Positions 7,333 through 13,825 of a stretch of DNA of 25,150 bases are shown here, one piece after another. The notes beneath the pieces are model-generated. The model did no database searches. It had not been told where the DNA came from and worked only from the letters and a program-made list of their open reading frames with translations. The stretch spans positions 1 through 25,150 of the forward strand of contig CAYJTF010000009.1 in the NCBI GenBank assembly GCA_964373165.1. The letters run 5' to 3'. Position numbers and translations under genes: made by a program. The DNA is from JAGVVZ01 sp964373165. GTDB taxonomy: Archaea; Aenigmatarchaeota; Aenigmatarchaeia; CG10238-14. Every line of letters begins with the position of its first letter. Position 1 is the stretch's first letter.

Positions 7333-7830
7333 TCATTGAACTTCCTTAATTATAAATTGACCGGTTTTTGTATCAAATATGCCGAAAGTTACTTTTCCTG
7401 TTTTGTATCCTATTATCTCTCCGGGGCAGCATAATAGAGTATTCTCTATTTTTTTGGAGTCCGGTATATGAGTATGTCCATGAAATACAACATCATATTT
7501 TCTTGTATGAGCTAAACCTTCTGCGAATTCCGGATAATGACAAAATGCAATTTTTTTATTGTCTATTTCTATGAATCCCATATCCCTGAAAAGTGTTACA
7601 TGTGGAGCATTTTCTTTAAAATATGTAGTAATCTCATATATGGCCCCATCAACATTTCCAAAAACAGCATAAGTTTTTAGTTTCGCTTCTGCTAATTTTT
7701 TTGCTATGGCAGGCCCTCCAAAATCACCACAAAATATTATTATATCACATTGAGACCTTTTTATTTCTTTTAGTGCCTTTTCTAGATTATCGAAATTATC
7801 ATGTATGTCAGACAGTACAGCAATTTTCAT
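7333..7830 (-). CDS. MJ0936-type metallophosphoesterase
   Basis: 165 aa, the usual size of archaeal YfcE/MJ0936-like calcineurin-fold phosphodiesterases. The metal-binding motifs follow in order: D8-x-H10 (SDIHDN), GD36 (CGDFGG), GN59-V-D (FGNVDG), CHYP, and HGHTH. The usual product-side NPGS motif is replaced by CCPGE (in LLCCPGEIIGY). Two metal ions would be held by D8, H10, D36, N59 and the histidines. The family hydrolyses phosphodiesters in vitro; the physiological substrate is unknown. It is divergent from the GTPase gene, and a perfect 18-bp palindrome begins 35 bp upstream of its start codon. Confidence 0.9.
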   Translation of the reverse strand: MKIAVLSDIHDNFDNLEKALKEIKRSQCDIIIFCGDFGGPAIAKKLAEAKLKTYAVFGNVDGAIYEITTYFKENAPHVTLFRDMGFIEIDNKKIAFCHYPEFAEGLAHTRKYDVVFHGHTHIPDSKKIENTLLCCPGEIIGYKTGKVTFGIFDTKTGQFIIKEVQ

Positions 7831-7864
7831 TATAAATTTTATGTATTAAAAGAATAAATTTATG

Positions 7865-7882
7865 AACATTGATATCAATGTT
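7865..7882. promoter_or_regulatory. 18-bp perfect palindrome, candidate operator
   Basis: AACATTGATATCAATGTT is fully self-complementary. It sits in the 204-bp gap between the divergent phosphoesterase and GTPase genes, 35 bp from the former's start codon, a position suited to a dimeric repressor or activator. The symmetry is seen directly; the regulatory role is inference. Confidence 0.4.
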
Positions 7883-8034
7883 TTTCACTATCTTCGCTTT
7901 CTATTGCTAGTATACTATAAAACCCATAACTGCTATCTAATAGGTTTCTATTATGATGTTTATGTCATAGTTATATTAGTTGAAGGTTAAGTTTGATTTA
8001 TAGCCAAACAACTAATCATATAATAAGTGTTATC

Positions 8035-8826
8035 ATGGCAATGGAGAAATATTGGAAAAATGTTGAAGCTGTTATCAGGCAATCAAATGTTGTTTTGGAA
8101 GTTATAGATGCTAGAATACCGGATTTGACTAGAAATGAAAGAATAGAAGAAATAACAAAAAGAGAAAGAAAACCCCTGATAATAGTTGTAAATAAATGTG
8201 ATCTGATAACTGAAGAAATGAGAGATCAAATCCTGGACGATTTCAAATTCAAAAAATTTGTTTTGGTAGCTACTAAAACTAGGTATGGAATCCATAAATT
8301 AAAAGATATGATAAATGAACTTGTTAAAAAAAGAAGAAGGCAAAAAATAATTAATGTTGGTATAGTTGGCTATCCAAATACAGGTAAATCATCCCTGATA
8401 AATACATTATCTAAAAAATCTAAAACAAGAATATCTTCGATTGCGGGTTTTACTAAAGGAATACAGTGGATTGCTGGAGACGAAAATTTAAGATTTTTAG
8501 ATACACCGGGTGTAATACCGTTTAGTATGAAAGATGAAGTACAGCAAGCTTTGATTTCCATAATAGATCCAAATAAACTTGTTAACCCTGATTTAGTTGC
8601 AATGAGAATCATAGATTTGTTCGTTAAATTTAATAAGAGATATTTTGAGGATTTTTATAATATAATCATAAATGATGAAGATTCTCTAGAAATAATTTTT
8701 AAAATAGGTAGAAAGAAGAATTTTTTAAAAAAAGGAAGTGAAGTTGACGATTCAAGAACCGCTATTATGATAATTTACGACTGGCAAAGAGGAAAATTAT
8801 TACTTAACAGAAATATAAATGATTGA
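8035..8826 (+). CDS. Circularly permuted GTPase (YlqF/MJ1464-like)
   Basis: 263 aa from the ATG at 8035; the frame is open upstream to a TTG at 7993, but family similarity starts at MEKYWKNVEAVI. The GTPase motifs occur in permuted order: G4 NKCD (53-56), a G5-like ATKTRYG, G1 GYPNTGKSS (112-120), a G2 threonine in GFTKG, and G3 DTPG (156-159). This order, with a DARIPDLTRN start, defines the YlqF/RbgA/Nog2 group, which acts in assembly of the large ribosomal subunit. The C-terminal helical domain (about 165-263) is shorter than in bacterial RbgA. Ribosome assembly is the expected role by family. Confidence 0.92.
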   Translation: MAMEKYWKNVEAVIRQSNVVLEVIDARIPDLTRNERIEEITKRERKPLIIVVNKCDLITEEMRDQILDDFKFKKFVLVATKTRYGIHKLKDMINELVKKRRRQKIINVGIVGYPNTGKSSLINTLSKKSKTRISSIAGFTKGIQWIAGDENLRFLDTPGVIPFSMKDEVQQALISIIDPNKLVNPDLVAMRIIDLFVKFNKRYFEDFYNIIINDEDSLEIIFKIGRKKNFLKKGSEVDDSRTAIMIIYDWQRGKLLLNRNIND

Positions 8827-8987
8827 AATTGTTTTACTATTTTTATGTCACAACTAATATCGATTGATTGAAATGAGTATTATAAAATAATCAATTCTTT
8901 TTCATAAATTGAATTCAGCATTTTTTAAAATACATTTTTTAAATTAATGATAAAGTTTACTAAATTGATTTAATAAGAGATTCCTAA

Positions 8988-9152
8988 ATGATTGTTATGA
9001 TAAACTTGGGATTGAGATTAACAGATGGGATGGCAGATTTTTTAGAACAAAGAACAATGATGACTAGATGTATAGCATGTGGAAGTCCTGTCTTGGCACT
9101 CAAGGATGACCATGGTAACATAACCTGTATGACTTGCAGCATCAGCCATTAA
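8988..9152 (+). CDS. Small zinc-ribbon protein
   Basis: 54 aa, starting at MIVMINLGLRLTDG; the ATG three codons later is an alternative. The second half has CIACGSPVLALKDDHGNITCMTC, i.e. two Cys-x2-Cys knuckles separated by about 14 residues, consistent with a single bound zinc. The N-terminal part is a short amphipathic helix (MADFLEQRTMM). No enzymatic domain. Similar tiny proteins in archaea are usually of unknown function or nucleic-acid binding. It stands alone between the GTPase and the next hypothetical gene. The paired cysteines and clean stop make it likely to be a true gene despite its size. Confidence 0.6.
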   Translation: MIVMINLGLRLTDGMADFLEQRTMMTRCIACGSPVLALKDDHGNITCMTCSISH

Positions 9153-9230
9153 TTGTTTTTGTTTTTTATTATTTTTCTATAAAATAGAAAAACATAGCAT
9201 AATTTAACTTTATCAATAAATGAATGATTC

Positions 9231-9575
9231 ATGCCTTCAGATGTAGAATATTTACTTCTTAGAAGAGTAAGCGGTGAAAAGCCACAATGGTATGCTTGGC
9301 AAGGTCGTGGTTATCCAATTAATTTAAATTATGACAAACCCCAAACAGAATCAGATAGATTATCAGAATTAGCGGGATCATATTCTCGTTTTCTGCCAGA
9401 TGAAATTTTAACATTAGTCGTTGCTCTACATACAGATGAATTTCTTGTTGTAGTAAAAGATTTACTTCCAATACCAACTTACAGAGGACCTATAACAATA
9501 CGATATGCTGTTTTTGATCAACCACAGGATAATTATGTGACTATGACTTACGAGGATCTAATAATTAACGTATAA
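9231..9575 (+). CDS. Hypothetical protein
   Basis: 114 aa, no family recognised. The product looks like a compact mainly beta protein (VEYLLLRRVSGEKPQWYAW, ILTLVVALHTDEFLVVVKDL, PITIRYAVFDQ), with a Trp- and Tyr-rich N-terminal strand pair and no cysteines, TM segment or signal peptide. Codon use is like that of its neighbours. It is on the same strand as the EF-Tu-like gene that follows 52 bp later and may be co-transcribed. Function unknown. Confidence 0.55.
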   Translation: MPSDVEYLLLRRVSGEKPQWYAWQGRGYPINLNYDKPQTESDRLSELAGSYSRFLPDEILTLVVALHTDEFLVVVKDLLPIPTYRGPITIRYAVFDQPQDNYVTMTYEDLIINV

Positions 9576-9627
9576 TTGTTTAATCTATATAATTTATTTC
9601 AGAACTACTAAGTTATGAGTGATTGCT

Positions 9628-10521
9628 ATGAATATCTCTATAGTTGGCAGCAAAAACTTGGCAAAAGAACTTGGAAATAAAGGAACAACTTCGGATATAA
9701 CATTATATAACACTTCATTTCAAGGCAAGTATTTTACTTTCATAGAACCCGAGAAATATCCAGAGAAAATACAACCACTTTTCCAATCGATCAATATGTC
9801 TCAGTTTTCCATACTCTTTGTACAGAATGACCTACCCAAAAACATTCTTGGTGAGTGTATACTTGCATTGGACACGTTAAAAATGAGAGGCATTATTGTT
9901 TTGAATGGAGCTGATGAAGGCGAAATAAAACAAATAATAAAATACACATCTTTGAAGGATTTCCCGATAATCTCGAATGACACAGTAAAAATAATGGAAT
10001 TCCTTTCTTCTATTGAAATTAAAAAAAGCGGTTCTAAACCGAAAGTTGTTATAGATCACGCTTTCTTAGTTAAAAGTGTAGGCACAGTTGCTTTAGGTAC
10101 TGTCATGTCAGGTGAGATAAAAAAACATGATAATCTAACTTTATATCCTGTTAAGAAAAATGTTTTGATAAAATCTGTCCAAATGCATGATAAGGATTTT
10201 GATAAAGCTGGATATGGTGACAGAGTTGGTCTTTCATTAAAAGGGGTTGAAGTAGAAGATCTGGGAAGAGGTTCAATAATATCCGATAAAATAGAGATAA
10301 TAAGTGAACTAAAAGTAAATATAAACAAAAACAGGTTTTTCAAGGAAGATAATCCGAATAACGTTATGTGTTTGGTAGGTTTACAATATGTTAACTCAAA
10401 ATTAGAAAATGACAAGCTGATTTTCAATAATGAAATTGCTTTTGACAACGATCAAATTATATTGTTAACCCCTGACAGACAGATGAGAATATTTGGTCTT
10501 GCTCAAAAAATAGATTCTTAA
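9628..10521 (+). CDS. EF-Tu/SelB-like protein with degenerate GTPase domain
   Basis: 297 aa from the ATG at 9628, preceded by GAGTGATT (SD-like) at short spacing. The N-terminal 135 residues keep the fold pattern of a translational GTPase, but the P-loop position reads SIVGSKNLAKELG instead of GHVDHGKT, and no DxPG or NKxD is seen, so GTP hydrolysis is unlikely. From about residue 140 an EF-Tu domain-2 beta barrel is clear (FLVKSVGTVALGTVMSGEIK, then GDRVGLSLKGVEVEDLGRG). A domain-3-like region follows to the end. Archaea encode such EF-1A/SelB relatives of unresolved role; a ribosome- or tRNA-binding function is plausible by family. The upstream GTG at 9619 is an alternative start. Confidence 0.75.
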   Translation: MNISIVGSKNLAKELGNKGTTSDITLYNTSFQGKYFTFIEPEKYPEKIQPLFQSINMSQFSILFVQNDLPKNILGECILALDTLKMRGIIVLNGADEGEIKQIIKYTSLKDFPIISNDTVKIMEFLSSIEIKKSGSKPKVVIDHAFLVKSVGTVALGTVMSGEIKKHDNLTLYPVKKNVLIKSVQMHDKDFDKAGYGDRVGLSLKGVEVEDLGRGSIISDKIEIISELKVNINKNRFFKEDNPNNVMCLVGLQYVNSKLENDKLIFNNEIAFDNDQIILLTPDRQMRIFGLAQKIDS

Positions 10522-10632
10522 ATTTTAATACTAAAATCATGGAAATAAAAAATTACTAATATAATATAGAAAAAAATTTTCTATTACATGATTAACTGTC
10601 TATATATCTCTAAATCAATTGTAATTACTTGA

Positions 10633-11577
10633 ATGTCTATTTATGTGGTTCCGACAGTTCCTGCATTTTATCTAGGAGAAAGTTTATCTAGAGAAGCTTC
10701 TTGGCTGAAAGTCATGTATCCGCAACCTCATGAAAAAAATGGAAAATTTGTTCTGCCCGGAGGAGAATGTTATTGTCGACTACCTCTTGTAAGAGATCTT
10801 GGTGGCCAACAAGTTGAGGTAGTTCACACAGGTTATTCCAGACATATGAATGTCAATGATGGCCTTGAATATTTAAGACAAGTTATGTCTATTTTAACAA
10901 ATCCTATATCAGAAAATGGAAGAAAGTTAAAACGACCAAAATACCTGCGTCTGCATATTACATCACTTCCCTATGCAAAGCAGGACTCCAATTGGATAAG
11001 CGGCGAAGTTAATAGGGCCCAGCAACTGGTACAAGAATTTCTAACATATTTTGATTCCATTACAGTTATTGCTCCTCATTTTACAACAAGAAATTGGACC
11101 AGGAGATTATTAAGAGACGGGAGAGTGCAATATATCACTCCTTATGGCATATTACGCGATGCAATAACATCTGATTATCGACAAGAATTTTATTTTGTTT
11201 CACCCGGCAAATTTGCTAGGACAGGGTTTCCGACAATTAGAACACATAGGACAGTTGGTTTAGGTGTTGTGATAGATGATGAAATGTCGGCAGATATATA
11301 TGCAGGTAAGAATGTCGGGGTTGTTGATGATATTACTTTATCAGGGAGAACAGGTTTGGATTTTGCTACAGCGTTTCGTCGACTAGAAGTTTCAAAATTA
11401 GTTCTGGCTTTGCCGCATATAGGTACTACCGATGCTTTAGATATGCTGCTAGGGTCCGGATATGACAGAATATATACAACAAATTCATGCGACGTTTTTA
11501 CTCCGGAACATCTAGCGAACCCTAAACTAAGAGTTTTAGATATTGTACCACTTTTAATAGATGCTATGAAAAATTAA
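10633..11577 (+). CDS. Divergent PRPP synthetase-like protein
   Basis: 314 aa, the length of ribose-phosphate diphosphokinases, with both phosphoribosyltransferase-fold halves. The C-terminal PRPP-binding loop is recognisable (V-V-D-D-I-T-L-S-G-R-T-G, about 230-241, against the usual VDDI-STGGT). The N-terminal ATP motif is YAKQDS (114-119) instead of Y-G/A-R-Q-D-R/K, and the metal-binding DxH site reads APH (147-149), with the Asp replaced. The usual Lys-x-Arg of the flexible loop is not evident. Synthesis of PRPP from ribose 5-phosphate and ATP, feeding nucleotide and histidine pathways, is therefore only possible; a regulatory or altered-specificity paralogue is the alternative. TATA at about 10600-10608 fits a leaderless start. 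Confidence 0.75.
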   Translation: MSIYVVPTVPAFYLGESLSREASWLKVMYPQPHEKNGKFVLPGGECYCRLPLVRDLGGQQVEVVHTGYSRHMNVNDGLEYLRQVMSILTNPISENGRKLKRPKYLRLHITSLPYAKQDSNWISGEVNRAQQLVQEFLTYFDSITVIAPHFTTRNWTRRLLRDGRVQYITPYGILRDAITSDYRQEFYFVSPGKFARTGFPTIRTHRTVGLGVVIDDEMSADIYAGKNVGVVDDITLSGRTGLDFATAFRRLEVSKLVLALPHIGTTDALDMLLGSGYDRIYTTNSCDVFTPEHLANPKLRVLDIVPLLIDAMKN

Positions 11578-11622
11578 TGATTGAAATTGCTTTTTCAACA
11601 AAGCTTATCCCACCTTAACATA

Positions 11623-11630
11623 TTTATATT
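11623..11630 (+). promoter_or_regulatory. Promoter of the AbrB/tRNA-His/hisS cluster
   Basis: TTTATATT is the only good TATA box between the PRPP-like gene and hisS-like gene 1. It predicts a transcript start near 11652-11656, at the GTG/ATG of the broken AbrB frame. No TATA is seen about 26 nt before the tRNA-His gene, so the tRNA and the genes after it are probably read from here. Confidence 0.45.
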
Positions 11631-11651
11631 TAATAGATAATTACTCTTAGA

Positions 11652-11851
11652 GTGAAAAGAATGAGAGGGGAAAATCTTCACAAAGAAGGGCGAATTAGTT
11701 CACCTTAGACTTACCTAAATTTATTTCTAAAATTGATTCTAAAGGAAGGATATCAATCCCTATCCAGTTAAGATTTAGACTGAAGTTGATAGAAGGTTCT
11801 ACTGTTTCTTTCGCTGCTCTAGACAATAGAATCACTCTCATTCCTGAAAAT
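11652..11851 (+). pseudogene. Frameshifted AbrB/SpoVT (MazE-type) domain ORF
   Basis: A SpoVT-AbrB swapped-hairpin domain is readable from about 11705: LPKFISKIDSKGRISIPIQL, then RFRLKLIEGSTVSFAAL and NRITLIPEN. This is a complete domain with the family's G-R-I-x-I-P core. Its frame has no ATG or GTG before the domain (the first TTG, at 11786, is inside it). The promoter-proximal start (GTG 11652 or ATG 11661) lies in a different frame and stops at TAG 11706-11708 after MRGENLHKEGRISSP. A -1 shift near 11705 would join them. The domain frame then stays open through tRNA-His and ends at TGA 11969-11971, overlapping the GTG of hisS-like gene 1. Most simply a decayed DNA-binding regulator; programmed frameshifting or an assembly error are alternatives. 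Confidence 0.65.
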
Positions 11852-11939
11852 GATCAGAGTGGTGTAACGGCTAGCATAGATTCTATGAATGCAAAAGTCT
11901 GTGGAACTTCTGACCCGAGTTCAAGTCTCGGCTCTGATC
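11852..11939 (+). tRNA. tRNA-His (GTG) with a 15-nt intron
   Basis: The acceptor stem is ATCAGAG (11853-11859) with CTCTGAT (11932-11938), G-1 is encoded at 11852 and C73 at 11939, which is the histidine identity pair. The D arm is GTGT (11862-11865), a loop with GG, then GCAT (11874-11877). The anticodon GTG is at 11901-11903. The T arm is CCGAG-TTCAAGT-CTCGG (11915-11931). The sequence is 15 nt too long between the D stem and the anticodon loop. Removing about 11880-11894 restores a perfect stem GAAGT/ACTTC, placing a tiny intron near position 27/28. That segment can pair GCAT with ATGC (11874-11877 with 11889-11892). No CCA is encoded. It lies 28 bp before the HisRS-like gene. Confidence 0.9.
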
Positions 11940-11967
11940 CTAAGAAAAGAGGTGAAATAAATGAAAG

Positions 11968-13131
11968 GTGAACCAGTTCACAAGATTAGCTCCGATTAGT
12001 GGATTTGATGACAGAATAGGGGAGTCAGTAAGAATACAACGTTGGATAGAATCCAGGATGAGGGATTTGTTTGAACAGAATGGATTCCAAGAGTATATAC
12101 CCCCAATGTTAGAGAAAGCCGAAATATACGGTGAAGGCGTATCGATAGATCCAGAGTCATGGCTGGATGGAGGAGACGCTACACTGAGAACATGGAATGA
12201 AACAGTTAACAGAGAATTTTTGCCTATAGTTGTTTCAGATTTCAGGGGCAACCAGAATGTCGGCAAAGAGATCTGCATATTGAGACCAGAAGGTACGGCA
12301 TCTTTATGCAGATATATTGCTAGAGGAATGACGGAATGGACACATTCATTCATGGGGGAACTGAAAGTATATTATGTCATCCCCTGTTTCAGAAATGAAA
12401 GTACGGATAATATAAATAGTGTTAGAAGACGCGAGTTCAATCAGATTGGTTTAGAGTATGTCGGACGAAGTGGAACAGAAGCTGACATAGAAGCATTCCG
12501 TTTGGGATATGAAGGCTTGAGAAACATTGGTCAGTCTGATGTATATGTCAGAATTAGCGATGTAAACATTTTCAGAAAATTGTGTGACTTGAGCGGTTTT
12601 GACACTGGTACAAGAGTAAGAATAAAAGAATGTATAGATGATTTATCAAAAGCCAGAGTGCTTGAAACCGATTATGAAAAAAAGAAAATGAATGTAGAGA
12701 GAGAAATTGCAAGTCTATCTGCTGACGCAAATATAAGAAGATCTTGGAGTGCAGTGTGTTCAGTAACAGGAGATGAATCATCGATAGAGGAATTGGAAAA
12801 AGATACAGATGTCGAACTATACAAGTTGAAAGAATTTTTTTCAGGACTAAAAGCAAGTGGCGTACCTGTTTCTTTTGATCCAGCTATGATAAGAAGTTGG
12901 GTTTACTATACAGGACCAATATGCCAATACGACGCAAGAACATCCAAAGGAATATATGCAGAAATTGGAGGCGGTGGAAGATATGATGCTCTTGTTGGGA
13001 ACTTTTTAAGAAAATACGGAATTGGAAGAGACATGCCAGCAACAGGATTTGCATTCGGTACAGAGAGATTAGTCGAAATCACGCCAGGTGAAACAAATGA
13101 GAGTAACAAATTTGACATGGAAAGATGTTGA
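11968..13131 (+). CDS. Histidyl-tRNA synthetase paralogue lacking anticodon domain
   Basis: 387 aa, class II catalytic core only. Motif 2 is CFRNES (R142) followed by RRREFNQIGLEYVG; the substrate loop is LRPEGT (105-110); the HisRS-specific HisA motif is IRSWVYYTG (R309, YYTG 313-316); GGGRYD is at 335-340; motif 3 is ATGFAFGTERL (358-368). It ends there, so the anticodon-binding domain of about 90 residues is absent, unlike the second copy 680 bp downstream. Key catalytic arginines are kept, so aminoacyl-adenylate formation is plausible; HisZ-like regulation or modification of another substrate is possible. The GTG start is set by homology; the better SD (GGTGA, 11951) points to an out-of-frame ATG at 11961 that opens a 12-codon frame. 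Confidence 0.85.
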   Translation: MNQFTRLAPISGFDDRIGESVRIQRWIESRMRDLFEQNGFQEYIPPMLEKAEIYGEGVSIDPESWLDGGDATLRTWNETVNREFLPIVVSDFRGNQNVGKEICILRPEGTASLCRYIARGMTEWTHSFMGELKVYYVIPCFRNESTDNINSVRRREFNQIGLEYVGRSGTEADIEAFRLGYEGLRNIGQSDVYVRISDVNIFRKLCDLSGFDTGTRVRIKECIDDLSKARVLETDYEKKKMNVEREIASLSADANIRRSWSAVCSVTGDESSIEELEKDTDVELYKLKEFFSGLKASGVPVSFDPAMIRSWVYYTGPICQYDARTSKGIYAEIGGGGRYDALVGNFLRKYGIGRDMPATGFAFGTERLVEITPGETNESNKFDMERC

Positions 13132-13825
13132 GAAATATTTGAAAGAAAAGGACATTTTGTTAGTTCCCATGGGGGCTGTAGAACAACATGGACCAATGTC
13201 CCCGATTGGGACCGATATTATAGCAGCAGAAGAAATTGCAGATAGGATATCTAAACGTACAAATATTTTGGTTGCGCCTACAATAACACTGGGTTACGTT
13301 GATCCAGATTTTATTAGATTTCCTGGAACACTTTGTATAAATTTAGAAACATTTTGCAAACTATTAGAAGATTACTTGATATCTTATTCAAAACAGGGAT
13401 TCAAGAAATTTGTTATAGTAAATGCGCATGAAACACAAAAAGAATTGATTAAAGGTATAACACAAAAAGTTTGCATTCAAGAAAATATCCAAGTGATAGA
13501 GTTCGAGTACTGGAATGTACTAAAGGACGAATTCAAGAATTTAATAAAGTCAGATTTGATACACGCATGTGAAGACGAAGTATCCATCGTACTATATACA
13601 AAACCGTCTTTGGTAAAAAGGGACGAAACGATAGATGAAATGCCAGTGGAAGCACAGTTGGATTATTTTTTGTATCCGTCACCTAAAAACTATGCTACAA
13701 AATCGGGTGTCATGGGTAAACCCAGCTTGGCAACGAAGGAAAAAGGTAAAATAATATTAGATTTAATTGTTAAAAAAATGATTAGAATTATAAGAAAAGA
13801 GTTCGGTGATAAATATGCCAAATGA
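13097..13825 (+). CDS. Creatininase-family metal-dependent amidohydrolase
   Basis: 242 aa from the ATG at 13097, which has an SD GGTGA five bases upstream. Family metal ligands are visible: EQHG with PIGTD just after, H in VNAHET (the family usually has NGHGGN), and the Glu pair in HACEDEVS (usually HAGE-ETS). Members include creatininase, the archaeal FAPy deformylase ArfB of riboflavin/F420 synthesis, and MftE. The changed NAHETQ segment means I cannot assign a substrate. The start lies inside the end of the upstream HisRS paralogue (35-bp overlap) and the end overlaps hisS by 11 bp, so the three genes are one tightly coupled operon. Confidence 0.85.
   Translation: MRVTNLTWKDVEKYLKEKDILLVPMGAVEQHGPMSPIGTDIIAAEEIADRISKRTNILVAPTITLGYVDPDFIRFPGTLCINLETFCKLLEDYLISYSKQGFKKFVIVNAHETQKELIKGITQKVCIQENIQVIEFEYWNVLKDEFKNLIKSDLIHACEDEVSIVLYTKPSLVKRDETIDEMPVEAQLDYFLYPSPKNYATKSGVMGKPSLATKEKGKIILDLIVKKMIRIIRKEFGDKYAK

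Noticed and set aside
7993..8034. Upstream TTG extension of the GTPase
   Set aside because: The added residues have no family similarity, and the ATG at 8035 gives the normal family N-terminus.
8818..8838. AATGATTGAAATTG shared with 11576-11590, and a shorter copy near 23306
   Set aside because: Several 14-mers of such AT-rich composition are expected to repeat by chance in 25 kb, and there is no shared structure around them.
10056..10448. 130-codon minus-strand ORF
   Set aside because: Shadow of the EF-Tu-like gene, whose domain-2 motifs are on the plus strand.
12431..12445. GAGTTCAATC resembling a tRNA T loop
   Set aside because: It is inside the HisRS-like coding sequence and no acceptor or anticodon stem can be built around it.
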